Source of the DNA: JAHBVY01 sp964415255
Lineage (GTDB): Bacteria > Myxococcota_A > Polyangia > Polyangiales > Polyangiaceae
Reading direction: 5' to 3'
NCBI GenBank assembly: GCA_964415255.1
Contig: CAYQAC010000007.1
Location: 1-64,000, forward strand
Length of the DNA stretch: 64,000 bases
Shown here piece by piece: positions 46,849 to 55,966 of this stretch. Under the pieces are notes generated by a model. The model made no database searches. It was not told the origin of the DNA and saw nothing but the letters and a program-made list of their open reading frames with translations. The position numbers were made by a program, and so were the translations under genes. The stretch's first letter is position 1; each line of letters starts with the position of its first letter.

Positions 46849-47985
46849 ATGCAGTTCTCGCGTCGGTTCTCGGAGCAGCTGGAGCCGAGCGAGCTCTCGC
46901 GTCGCCTCGCGCGCGCCAGGGCCGCTCACGCGGTGCGCTACGACCTCACGAGCTCAAGCCCCACCGCGACAGGCATCGCGTACCCTGAAGAGCTCTTGGA
47001 GGCGCTCCGCGTAGCGAGCAGCGCGCGCTACACGCCCGCGCCGCTCGGCGGCGTCGAGGCCCGGCGCGCCGTCGCGGCGCTCTACGCCGCCAAGGGGCAC
47101 CCGGTGTCACCGGAGGACGTGGTCCTGACGGCGAGCACCAGCGAATCGTACGGTTACCTGTTCAAGTTGCTGTGCGATCCAGGCTGCGTCGCGCTGGCGC
47201 CCGAGCCGAGCTACCCGCTCTTGACCCACCTCGCGCGGCTCGATGCCGTGACGCTGCAGCCTTACGAGCTGGTGTATGACGGCGCCTGGCACCTCTCCAC
47301 GGAGCCGCTCGCGCCGCAGCCCGACGCCCGGCTGGTGATCGCGGTGAGCCCCAACAACCCCACGGGCTCCTGCCTGTCGCGCGCGGAGCTCACGCGCTTG
47401 AGCGCGCTCGGGCTGCCCCTGGTCAGCGATGAGGTGTTTCACGCTTACCCGTTCACGGACGAGGCGCTCCCGAGCCTGCTCGAGCTTGAGCTTGAGGTGC
47501 CCTGCTTCACCCTGGGCGGCCTCTCCAAGCAGGTGGGGCTGCCGGGGCTGAAGCTCGGCTGGATGGTCCTCAGCGGTCCTCAAAACTTCCGCGAGGAAAT
47601 CAGGCGGCGTCTCATGCTGATCGCCGACACCTACCTCTCGGTCAACGCCGTGGCGGAGGCGGCGCTGCCTGGGCTCTTGCGCCACGGCGCGCAGGTCGCG
47701 GTGACCATCCGCGAGCGGGTGCGACAGAACCTCAAGGCGCTGGACCGAGCGCTCACCGGCTCACCCATGACGCGGCTCACGGCGAGCGGCGGTTGGTCGG
47801 CTTGCGTGCGGCTGCCAGCGACGCGAGAGGAGGAGGCCTGGGCGCTCGCGCTGCTTGAGGCGGGCGTCGTGGTGCAGCCTGGGTACCTTTACGATCTGCC
47901 AGGGCCCGCGCTGGTGCTCAGCTTGCTCACGCCGCCCGGCGCGTGGGCGGAGGGCCTTGAGGTGTTGCTACGTGTGGTCAGGTAG
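46849..47985 (+). CDS. Class I/II PLP aminotransferase
   Basis: 378 residues from ATG 46849, preceded by AAGGAG at ideal spacing. The fold-type I motifs are NNPTGSCLSRAEL, SDEVFHAYPF, and the PLP lysine in LGGLSKQVGLPGLKLGW. The ligand-carboxylate Arg is probably in LLRVVR at the end or in the C-terminal domain. The substrate is not evident. It is divergent from the membrane-protein/TCS operon and convergent with the giant kinase. Confidence 0.87.
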   Translation: MQFSRRFSEQLEPSELSRRLARARAAHAVRYDLTSSSPTATGIAYPEELLEALRVASSARYTPAPLGGVEARRAVAALYAAKGHPVSPEDVVLTASTSESYGYLFKLLCDPGCVALAPEPSYPLLTHLARLDAVTLQPYELVYDGAWHLSTEPLAPQPDARLVIAVSPNNPTGSCLSRAELTRLSALGLPLVSDEVFHAYPFTDEALPSLLELELEVPCFTLGGLSKQVGLPGLKLGWMVLSGPQNFREEIRRRLMLIADTYLSVNAVAEAALPGLLRHGAQVAVTIRERVRQNLKALDRALTGSPMTRLTASGGWSACVRLPATREEEAWALALLEAGVVVQPGYLYDLPGPALVLSLLTPPGAWAEGLEVLLRVVR

Positions 47986-48094
47986 GCGTTCTAAAAGGGC
48001 CGCCGTGTCTCGTGCGCCGCGCGGTGGGCTCGTGGTGACGAGGAGCGCCAGGCAGCGGGGGCAAACCCCCCCTCCCCCTTCCCTAGGGATTCAG

Positions 48095-51000
48095 TCAGCT
48101 CACCTGAGGGGTGATCCCGTAGCGGCGGAGCTTTCGGTACAGGGTGGCGCGCGGGATGCCGAGGGCCCGAGCCACGGCGCTCACGTTCCAGCGGTGGGCG
48201 GTCAGCGCCTCGGTGATGCGCTGCTGCTCGGTTTGTTGGAACTCATGGCGGCTCTTGGCGCGCTGCCCGCCGCGCTTGCGCCCCGGCAGGTGTAGATCAG
48301 CCACGCGCAGCTCAGGCCGCTGGGCGAGCAGGGCGGCGCTCGTGAGGATGTTCTCCAGCTCGCGGACATTGCCCGGGAAGCGATACTGCACCAGCGCCCG
48401 CGCCGCCTCGCGGCTGAGCCGCTTCGGCGGCGCCCCAGTGCCCTGGGCCAGGCGCTCCAAGATTTGCTCCGCGATCAAGAGCACGTCACTCTCGCGCTCC
48501 CGAAGCGGCGGCAGCTCAACCTCCACCACGCTCAGTCGGTAGAATAAATCCTCACGGAAACGTCCGGCGGCGACCTCGTCGCGCAGCCTGCGGTTGGTCG
48601 CCGCCACCAAGCGGAAGTCGACGCGCACGCTCTCGCTGCCGCCCACCGGCCGGACGCTGCGGTCCTCCAAGGCGCGCAGCAGCTTGGTCTGGAGGTCAGG
48701 CAGCGTCTCGCCTATTTCATCGAGGAACACGGTGCCGCCGCGCGCCGAGGCGAGCAGGCCCTGACGGTCGCGGTCAGCGCCAGTGAACGCGCCTCGCTTG
48801 TGGCCGAACAGCTCGCTCTCGAGCAGCGCCGCAGGGACGGCGCTCAGGTTGACCGCGATGAAGGGCGCGGCGCGCCTGCTGCTGTTGAAGTGCACCGCGC
48901 GCGCGACGAGCTCCTTGCCGGTGCCGCTCTCCCCCTCAATGAGGATGGTGGCGTCCGTGTCGATCACCCGATCGAGCTTGGCGAACACACGCGCCATCGC
49001 CTGGCTCCGCCCGACGATCTGACTGTAGTCGTAGCGCGACTCGAGCGCCGCCTGGCGGCTCCGTGATTCATCAGTGAGCCTGTCTATCTCGCGCGCCTGG
49101 CCCTCCACCAGCTCCGCCACCCGGGCGCGCTCAGCCTCGAGCTCCTGGGTGCGGGCGAGGAGCGCGGCCGCCTGCTGCTTCAGCTCATGGTGGAGCCGGG
49201 CGTTGACCAGGGCGATGGCCACCTGGTCAGCGAAGGCGAGCAGCAGCGCCATGTCGCCGTCCTCAAAGTTCGCGGGGCGGAAGCGGTTGTCCAGGTACAG
49301 GGCGCCCAGCGTCTCTTGCCCCGCGGAAATAGGGACACAGACGACGCTCTTCAGCTGCATCGCGTGCACTGACTGGTTCGAGAGGAAGCGGGGGTCGCGG
49401 CTGGCGTCGATGGTGATCACCGGCTCACGGCTGCGCATGGCGCGCTCAGCGATGCTGCGGCTGAACTTCAGGTGACTTCGCCCCACCTTCTCGCGGTCGA
49501 CGTTGCGCGCCACGCTGACCTTCACCTTGCCGCCTGGCTCCGCCAGCAGCACGAAGCCTCGCTCGGCGCTGGTGAGCTCGATGGCCGCGTCGATGGTCAG
49601 AGCGAGCACCTCATCGGCGCTGAGCGAGGCGCTCAGCTTGCGATTGATGACGACGAGGCGGGTGAGCTTGGCGAGGTGAGAGCTGGTGTCGCTGGCGGAG
49701 GCCACTGGGGTGAGGTCGCGGCGCGCGAAGGCAGACCAGAACCCTTGGCGCAGGCCGCGCGGCAGGCTGGCGGCGACGCGCTCCCAGCGCTCCCGCGCGT
49801 GCCCGCGCTGAGCGCTCGCGAGGTGCTCCGCGTCAGCGGCGGTGAAGGCGCGCGCGAGCAGGCCGTGCAGCTCGGCCTGGGTCGCGAGCTGGCCCGAGGA
49901 CTCCGCGGCGGGGAGCGCCTCCTCCAGCGCGCGGATGGCCAGGCTTGCGTCGCCCCGCATCAGCGCGGCGCGCGCTTCGGTCAGCGCGAGCCGCGCGCGG
50001 ACGTCGGGCGCGTCCAGCTCGGCGATCAGGCTGCGCGCCTCAGTCAGGTGTCGCTCCACCGCCTCCGGCGCGGTCCGCTCCGCGACGCCGGTGCGCTCCT
50101 GGCTGTCGCGCGCCTGCCAGGCGACGAGCGCCGTCTCCGCCAAGTGCAGCTCCACCTCCGCTTGCTCGCGCCGCGTGGCGGTGCGGTGGAAGCCGGTGAG
50201 CGCCTCTTGGAAGTAACCGCGGGCCGCGTCGTGGTCACCGCGCGCCAGGGCCAGCTCGCCGCGTAAGCTCGCGGCGGCGACGAGCCAGAAGTCCAGCTGG
50301 TGCCGGTGCGCGCGCGACTCGAGCTGCCCCAGCTGATGCGCGGCGCGATCGAGCGCCCCGACGTCGGCGTAGAGCTTCGCTAGGTTGAAGCTGAGTGCCA
50401 CCGTGACGCTGACTTGCCCCAGCGCCTGCCCCAGGCGAAGCCCGCGCTGATACGAGTCGAGCGCCGCGCCCAGATCGCCCGCTTGGTGACAGGCGACGCC
50501 ATAGTTCAGCGCGGCGTTGGCCAGGCGGTCTCCCAAGCCGTGCGCCTCAGAGAGCTCCAGCACCGCGCGATACTCGCTCGTCGCGCGGGTGGTGCGGCCC
50601 GCGCGGTAGGCGACCAGCGCGCGATAGGAGCGCGCCCGGAGCTGCGCGGGTAAGGCGCCCGCCTCTGCGAATAGTGCGCTCGCCTGACCAAGCAGCTCAT
50701 CAGCGCCCAGCGTGTCCCCCAGGTAGCTCAACGCGACGCCGAGGCTGGCTTGGAGGCTCCCGCGGAGCTCAAGCGGCGTGCTCTTCAGATCGTCGATGGC
50801 CAGCGCGGCTTGGCTGGCGCGCCGCTCGCGCGACCTCCCCTTGGAGGTCGTGGTCTGCGTGAGGTGCTGAAGGCCAGCGCGCGCGAGCTCTGCGGCCTCT
50901 TGGTGCGCCCCGCTGCGGATCTTGCAGCGCGCGGCGACGTCCAGGTGCGCGGCGATCAGCGCGGGCTCAGTGGGCGGCTCCTTCAGGTAGCGCTCAGCGC

Positions 51001-52972
51001 GCCGGATGGCGCCGAGCTCAAGCGCCGCGCTGGCGATGCGTAGGCCGAGCGCGCGGCGCTGTTCAGGGTAGAGCCGGAGCAGGCGCGCGAGGATGCCGAG
51101 CGCCTCGCGCGGTCGACCGGCGCGGCGCAGCAGCGCCTCCGCGCGGACGAGGCCCTCCGGCTTCACGCTGGAGAGCGCTCGCGGCGCGGCGTTGATGAGC
51201 GGCGCGACGGCGGGGAGCCAGTCGGCGGGGGAGCGCACCAGCTCCGCTTCGTAGCTGCTCAGCAGCTCACACACGCGCGAGAGNNNNNNNNNNGCGTAAG
51301 CCAGCGCGCGGCGTGGCGCCGTCTCGGCGTGGCGCAGCGGCGCTTCACGTAGCGCCTCCTCCGCGAGCGAGATGAACAGCGCGCGCTGCGTGGTCGCAGG
51401 GCAGCGCTCCAGCGCCAGCCGGCCGCGGCCGAGCAGCGGCTTGTAGTCAGCGCCGCTCCTCACCAAGAGGCCGCGCCGCACTAAGCGCGCGAGCAGCTCG
51501 CTCGGCAGCTTGGCGGCCTCCTCCGGCGCTAAGCTCGCGAGCGCCAGGGCGCGGAGCTCCTCCGCTGAGAGCTCCGCCAGGCGCTCGCGCGCGAAGGCGG
51601 AGGTGAGCTCCACGTCGCCCCCCGCGAGCCGATCTTCAGTCAGTGAACCTGCCGAAAGCTCCGCGGCCAGCGCCTGCACCAGCGCGGGCACGCCGGAGGT
51701 GAGCTCATAGGCGCGTGCTGCTTGGCGCTCTGGGAGGTGAGGCCTCAGCCACTGGCGCACAGCGCGAGCGTTGAGCGGCCCCAACGTCAGCTCGGTCGCG
51801 GCGTCCTCGGAGTACTCCCGTGGGTCCGTGGGGGCGACGCCGACGCTCACCGTCGCGAGCGCTGAGGTGGGGCCGAGGCTGCGGCACAGCGCGAGCCAGT
51901 TGGCCCGATCCGCGGCGCTCAGCTCCTCGACGTCGTCCATCATCAGCAGCAGCGGGCGCTCGCGACCTTCGAGCCGCTCCACTTGCGCGAGCAGCTCCGG
52001 CAGGTGCCGCGGCGCCGCGCCCGAGCTCGCGATCGCCATCAAGTCCAGGACGATGCCCGCGCGCCGCGGCAGCGCGGCGAGCACCGTGAGCTGGCGCTCA
52101 GCGCGCCACCGAAGCTCACGCAAGAGCCGGGTGCGCCCGCTGCCAGGCGCGCCGGAGATCACCAAGCAGCGCGAGCTCGCGCGCCCCTCCAGGATCGGCG
52201 CGAGCCACTGATCGAAGCTGGTGAGCTCCCGCTCGCGTCCCAGCAGCACAGGCGGGCTAGTCAGTCGCTGTGGCTGTGTGGGCGAGCGCCCGAGCAGCTC
52301 GAGCACCTCCGCGGCGTCGGCGGGCCTGGTCCGCGGATCAGGTCGTGTGAGGCGCTCGGTGAGCTGTCGCAGCGGCTCACTCAGTGGCTGCCCGCGGATC
52401 TCAGCCAGCTCGCGCAGGGTGACGCCGACGGCGTACAGATCTGAGCGGTGGTCAGCGCGCCCGCGCGCCAGTTCCGGCGCGAGGTAGCCCAGGGTCCCTG
52501 ACACTTCCTCAAGCGGCACCCCGAGCGGCGCGCAGCAGCTCAGATCGATCAGCACGCCGCCGTGCGCTGCCTGCATGATGTTGTCCGGCTTGAAGTCGCC
52601 GTGGCGGATCCCCGCCTCGTGCAGCTCGCGCATCGCGCTGAGCGCGTCCGCCACCGCCGCCACGCTCTGCTCAAGCGGCTGCTGGCGCGCCGCCTCACTC
52701 AGCGTGCTGCCCGCGATGAAGCGCGTCACAAGCAGCGGCTCCTGGCGCTCGCCATCGCGCGTGAGATCGAGCGCCTCGATCAGGTGCGGGTGGCTGAGGC
52801 CTTGGAGCGCCTCGAACTCACGCTCCAGACCATGCTGGCTCGTGCCGCGCCGCACCTGTTTGAGCACCACCTCGACCCCCAGCAGCCGGTCGAGCGCGCG
52901 CCACGTCTCCGCTTGGTCGCCTTGGCTCAGGCGTTCGAGCTGCTGATATCGCGCATCCACCTTGGACGGCAT
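48095..52972 (-). CDS. Hybrid regulator: Ser/Thr kinase - AAA ATPase - TPR - GAF - sigma-54 activator - Fis HTH (assembly gap inside)
   Basis: About 1625 residues including the gap. Order: kinase (about 1-270) with K38, HGDFKPDN (D126) but IDLS in place of IDFG (D143); AAA-type NTPase with Walker A GAPGSGRT (274-281), in which the usual Lys is Arg280; about 600 residues of TPR-like helices; GAF at about 1080-1230; NtrC-type AAA+ with GESGTGKE (about 1346-1353) and GAFTGA (about 1394-1399), both intact; Fis-type HTH at the C-terminus. It should activate sigma-54 promoters under kinase/TPR/GAF control. A one-mismatch dyad (48094-48108) overlaps the stop. Confidence 0.88.
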   Translation of the reverse strand: MPSKVDARYQQLERLSQGDQAETWRALDRLLGVEVVLKQVRRGTSQHGLEREFEALQGLSHPHLIEALDLTRDGERQEPLLVTRFIAGSTLSEAARQQPLEQSVAAVADALSAMRELHEAGIRHGDFKPDNIMQAAHGGVLIDLSCCAPLGVPLEEVSGTLGYLAPELARGRADHRSDLYAVGVTLRELAEIRGQPLSEPLRQLTERLTRPDPRTRPADAAEVLELLGRSPTQPQRLTSPPVLLGRERELTSFDQWLAPILEGRASSRCLVISGAPGSGRTRLLRELRWRAERQLTVLAALPRRAGIVLDLMAIASSGAAPRHLPELLAQVERLEGRERPLLLMMDDVEELSAADRANWLALCRSLGPTSALATVSVGVAPTDPREYSEDAATELTLGPLNARAVRQWLRPHLPERQAARAYELTSGVPALVQALAAELSAGSLTEDRLAGGDVELTSAFARERLAELSAEELRALALASLAPEEAAKLPSELLARLVRRGLLVRSGADYKPLLGRGRLALERCPATTQRALFISLAEEALREAPLRHAETAPRRALAYXXXXLSRVCELLSSYEAELVRSPADWLPAVAPLINAAPRALSSVKPEGLVRAEALLRRAGRPREALGILARLLRLYPEQRRALGLRIASAALELGAIRRAERYLKEPPTEPALIAAHLDVAARCKIRSGAHQEAAELARAGLQHLTQTTTSKGRSRERRASQAALAIDDLKSTPLELRGSLQASLGVALSYLGDTLGADELLGQASALFAEAGALPAQLRARSYRALVAYRAGRTTRATSEYRAVLELSEAHGLGDRLANAALNYGVACHQAGDLGAALDSYQRGLRLGQALGQVSVTVALSFNLAKLYADVGALDRAAHQLGQLESRAHRHQLDFWLVAAASLRGELALARGDHDAARGYFQEALTGFHRTATRREQAEVELHLAETALVAWQARDSQERTGVAERTAPEAVERHLTEARSLIAELDAPDVRARLALTEARAALMRGDASLAIRALEEALPAAESSGQLATQAELHGLLARAFTAADAEHLASAQRGHARERWERVAASLPRGLRQGFWSAFARRDLTPVASASDTSSHLAKLTRLVVINRKLSASLSADEVLALTIDAAIELTSAERGFVLLAEPGGKVKVSVARNVDREKVGRSHLKFSRSIAERAMRSREPVITIDASRDPRFLSNQSVHAMQLKSVVCVPISAGQETLGALYLDNRFRPANFEDGDMALLLAFADQVAIALVNARLHHELKQQAAALLARTQELEAERARVAELVEGQAREIDRLTDESRSRQAALESRYDYSQIVGRSQAMARVFAKLDRVIDTDATILIEGESGTGKELVARAVHFNSSRRAAPFIAVNLSAVPAALLESELFGHKRGAFTGADRDRQGLLASARGGTVFLDEIGETLPDLQTKLLRALEDRSVRPVGGSESVRVDFRLVAATNRRLRDEVAAGRFREDLFYRLSVVEVELPPLRERESDVLLIAEQILERLAQGTGAPPKRLSREAARALVQYRFPGNVRELENILTSAALLAQRPELRVADLHLPGRKRGGQRAKSRHEFQQTEQQRITEALTAHRWNVSAVARALGIPRATLYRKLRRYGITPQVS
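51284..51293. other. Assembly gap (10 N)
   Basis: Inside the TPR-like part of the hybrid regulator. The frame is open on both sides, but the true length, and so the number of repeats, is unknown. Confidence 0.98.
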
Positions 52973-53000
52973 GATACATCATGATACGCTCTGATACAGT
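52971..53000. promoter_or_regulatory. Three TGATAC direct repeats at 10-bp phase
   Basis: ATGATAC at 52971, ATGATAC at 52981 and CTGATAC at 52991, exactly one helical turn apart. The first overlaps the start codon of the hybrid regulator. Looks like a cooperative protein-binding site, perhaps for autorepression. Confidence 0.5.
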
Positions 53001-53174
53001 TTGAAGCATTCATCCCCTCACACCTTGGTGCGCCGCTCGGCAGCGGCTGCGAGCGGGTGTGCGGCAGATTTTCCCGTTGATTTGCAGGGTGATCACGGGC
53101 TGGAGCCCATGAGTGGGGTAGCGCTTGGGAGCGGCGCGCTTCGGCGCACTTCTCGCAAGGGCGGTGCGAGCGCC

Positions 53175-53903
53175 ATGCCCAACCCCCTGAACCCCCTCCA
53201 CAGCTGGTGGCGAGCGCTCATGCTGACGGCGTGCTTGGGGCTTGTGGCTTGTGGCATCAGCCCGCAGCCGGAGCCGCCGGTGGAGTCCACTCCTGGCATC
53301 GTGGCGGGCGAGATCCACATCTTTGAGACGGCGCAGGGTCTTGAGGTGGTGGGCGGCCCAGGCGCCGTCTCGGGGGATCTGTGCGAGCTGCGGATCTACA
53401 ACCTGGAGCGCGCCGGGGTGCGGCTGGATCTGCCAGTGGAGGAGGACGGCAGCTTCAGCGCGGGGCTGCCCGGTGAGGCGGGGGACGCGCTGCGGCTACA
53501 AGTACGCTCCGCTGACGGCATCTCCGACCCAACGGACATCACCGGCGTGGGACAGGCAGTGCCACTGACCACACCGCTCGCGAGCTGCCTTGAGTTCCAG
53601 CCCGCGCGTGAGCTCGCCTTCGGGGGGATAGAGGTGGGGGAGCTGGAGGTGCGGCGCGTGCGCATGACCAACGGCTGCACAGACGACCTCTCCCTGTTCG
53701 ATCTAGCGGTGCTGGTGGGCGAGCCGAGCTTCAGCTTCATCATCCCAACCGATCCGCTGATCCCCCGCGGGCAGACGCGGGTGATCGGCGTCGCCTTCGG
53801 GCCAATGGCCACGGGTGAGCAGGAGGAGGTGCTGCTCGTCGGCTTGGAGGGTGGCAGCGAGCGCCGCGCGGTCACGCTGCGCGGCGTGGGCACGCCGCGC
53901 TGA
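53175..53903 (+). CDS. Lipoprotein with ASH-type Ig-like domain
   Basis: 242 residues from ATG 53175 (an upstream in-frame region is unlikely to be coding). Lipobox LVAC gives C26. The C-terminal 110 residues (ELAFGGIEVGELEVRRVRMT, then DPLIPRGQTRVIGVAFGPMA) match the ASPM-SPD-2-Hydin beta-sandwich, with its F-G-x-V-x-VG motif. It probably scaffolds at the cell surface. Its last codons start a 4 x 23-bp tandem array. Confidence 0.78.
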   Translation: MPNPLNPLHSWWRALMLTACLGLVACGISPQPEPPVESTPGIVAGEIHIFETAQGLEVVGGPGAVSGDLCELRIYNLERAGVRLDLPVEEDGSFSAGLPGEAGDALRLQVRSADGISDPTDITGVGQAVPLTTPLASCLEFQPARELAFGGIEVGELEVRRVRMTNGCTDDLSLFDLAVLVGEPSFSFIIPTDPLIPRGQTRVIGVAFGPMATGEQEEVLLVGLEGGSERRAVTLRGVGTPR

Positions 53904-53978
53904 GCCGCTTGGGCACGCCGCGCTGAGCCGCTTGGGCACGCCACGCTGCGCGGCGTGGGCACGCCGCGCTGAGCAGGC
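53887..53978 (+). repeat. Tandem array, four 23-bp units
   Basis: Units start with TGGGCACGCC at 53887, 53910, 53933 and 53956, exactly 23 bp apart; the third is partly diverged. The first unit contains the lipoprotein gene's end and TGA, so the gene's own terminus has been copied. Confidence 0.93.
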
Positions 53979-53998
53979 CGTCAGCCTAGCTCACGTTG

Positions 53999-54898
53999 TC
54001 ACAGCGCGAAGGCCGTGCGGTACACCGCGAGCAGGTACCAGGGGATCTTGTACCCATGGAGGCCGAACTCCTCCTCCCCGAACTGGAACAGCGTCTGCAC
54101 CAGCAGCAGATCCGTCTTGCTCAAGCCAGGCCGGGTCCCATAGGTGAGGCCATAGTTCAGGCGCCCCTCACGGCCGCCGTCCTTGGGCGCGTCGAAGTAG
54201 CGCAGCGCGGGCCCGATGGCGCCAAAGTCGCGGTGCCGAAAGAACAGGGTGGTGTCAGAGCGCACCAGCACGCCGCTGTCGTGGGGGAAGGCGTGGAACC
54301 AATCGAACGAGTTATCGTTCCGATCCTCGCCGCGCACCGTCACGGTCTGCATCAGGAAGAAGGAGTCGAGCGGCACCGTGAGCCGGAAGCGCCCCTCCCA
54401 GAAGGGGAAGGTCTGGCTGCCCCACACGCCCTCCGCCTCGCGCTCGTTGCGCGCGTCCCGCGTATTGTCAGCTGCGCTGTCGGGAGAGCCATCCCCGTTG
54501 AAGTCTTCTCCGGGGATCAAGGTGTGGTCCCGGTGCACGTCGCGGATCCCCACGGAACCACCCAGGGTGAACAAGAACACCCGGAGATCCAGGTTCAGCG
54601 AGCCCTCCTTGAAGGGGTAGCTGTAGATGGCGCTCACTCGCGAGTAGAGCATGCTCATGCCCTCCTCCAGGTGCGCGCGGTTCTCCAGGCTCAGCTGGGC
54701 GCCGATGGTGTAGGCGTCCAGCAGGATGTCCGTGCCGTCTGGCGGAGGATTCAGGAAGTAGTCCCGCGGCGGCTTGGCGAACGCGGCGCTGCTAAGCAGC
54801 GTGGACGCGAGCAGCGCGCCCCCGACCACCACTCGGCGAAAGACAGCTCTACTGACGGCAACTCCCCTGGCGGGCGCCCCCCCAAGCCTGCCCTTCAT
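53999..54898 (-). CDS. Exported barrel-like protein
   Basis: 299 residues from ATG 54898, overlapping the MYXO-CTERM gene by 4 bp (ATGA). A signal peptide (VVVGGALLASTLLSSAAFA) is followed by alternating strands rich in aromatic residues (LNLDLRVFLFTLGGSVGI; FRLTVPLDSFFLMQTVTV; LNYGLTYGT) consistent with an outer-membrane barrel. A GEDFNGDGSPDS loop looks calcium-binding. Coupled to the sorted surface protein, so they may act together. Confidence 0.68.
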   Translation of the reverse strand: MKGRLGGAPARGVAVSRAVFRRVVVGGALLASTLLSSAAFAKPPRDYFLNPPPDGTDILLDAYTIGAQLSLENRAHLEEGMSMLYSRVSAIYSYPFKEGSLNLDLRVFLFTLGGSVGIRDVHRDHTLIPGEDFNGDGSPDSAADNTRDARNEREAEGVWGSQTFPFWEGRFRLTVPLDSFFLMQTVTVRGEDRNDNSFDWFHAFPHDSGVLVRSDTTLFFRHRDFGAIGPALRYFDAPKDGGREGRLNYGLTYGTRPGLSKTDLLLVQTLFQFGEEEFGLHGYKIPWYLLAVYRTAFAL

Positions 54899-55746
54899 GG
54901 CGAGGCCCATCGCCGCCAGCCGACGGCTATGAGGCCCAAGGCGAGCAGCAGCGCGCCCGCGCCGTGGCTTGGGCCTGCCGGCACGCCGCAGCCGCAGCCG
55001 CCCGGCTTCTCCTTGAGCGTCTGCGGGTTGTCAGCTGAGCTGCCCTCCGAGCCGTCGTCCTCGATCGGCGCGCCGTAGACCGGGTCCCAGCCGTCCTTAC
55101 CCACCCCTGGGTCAGCGACGTCCGCATCCTCATCAATGGCCGCCGCCTTGTCCTTGTCGTCCTTGATGTTGCCGTCCTTGTCGACGCCCTTCATCTGCTT
55201 GTCAGGGTCCTTCTTGTCCTTCGGATCCACGAAGGAAATCGCCCGACGATCCACCACCTTGTTCTCGCCGTCGAGCGTCAGCGTCACGGCTCGTCCAATC
55301 GCCTGACCATTGGTCGCGTTGCGCAAGAGCACCGAGTACTCCCCGGCCTCGAAGCCGTGGCCGCGGGTGATCCTGAAGGTGAAGCGCGTGCGGTTCTGGA
55401 TGGTGCCTGTGCCAGGGTCGAGGAACCCGATGGTCACGCTCTCGATCTGTGCCTGCTTGTTCGGCATGGGCACCTTACGAAGCTGCGGGCCATCCTTGCC
55501 GTCCACCAGGGTGCGCTCGTAGTAGACCTTCTGCGTGAACTCGAACTTCACCGGCACGTGCGCGATGTCAGGCGCCTTCGGCAGCGTGATGGTCAGCTCC
55601 AGGTTCCAAGAGCCGTTGTCCCGCTCCTTGGGGCGGGTGTCCTTCCACTGCACCGAGCCAGCGGCGCTGGCCAGCCACGAGTAGCTGAACGTGAACAGCA
55701 GCAGCAGCGCTGCGACCCCAAAGCGACGACCTGTACTTCCCTGCAT
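54895..55746 (-). CDS. Surface protein with MYXO-CTERM tail
   Basis: 283 residues from ATG 55746, with GGAGG seven bases upstream. A signal peptide (VAALLLLFTFSYSWLASA), a beta-rich domain, then an acidic Lys/Asp-rich stretch (KDKKDPDKQ). The C-terminus has PGGCGCGVPAG followed by a membrane segment (GALLLALGLIAVGW) and Arg-Arg: the MYXO-CTERM signal, cut and lipid-anchored by myxosortase. The mature region is like other myxobacterial proteins of unknown function. A dyad lies at 55030-55044. Confidence 0.88.
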   Translation of the reverse strand: MQGSTGRRFGVAALLLLFTFSYSWLASAAGSVQWKDTRPKERDNGSWNLELTITLPKAPDIAHVPVKFEFTQKVYYERTLVDGKDGPQLRKVPMPNKQAQIESVTIGFLDPGTGTIQNRTRFTFRITRGHGFEAGEYSVLLRNATNGQAIGRAVTLTLDGENKVVDRRAISFVDPKDKKDPDKQMKGVDKDGNIKDDKDKAAAIDEDADVADPGVGKDGWDPVYGAPIEDDGSEGSSADNPQTLKEKPGGCGCGVPAGPSHGAGALLLALGLIAVGWRRWASP

Positions 55747-55966
55747 CTCGACCTCCGAGCGCTCCGAAGCTAACAGAAAGGCGCGCGCCTGTGCCCCCTC
55801 CATCGGGTCGCCTCGCGCGCAGGCTTCCACGATGTCCGTAATGTTCCGCTCCGCCCCGAACTGCCGCGCCCAAGGTGGCCGCCACCGAGCCCACGCAGCT
55901 GAGGCCGCCTGCGTTCAGCGGACCCACGTCGCGCCCAGTGAGGGCCCCGGTGCAGGCGGCCGCGTC

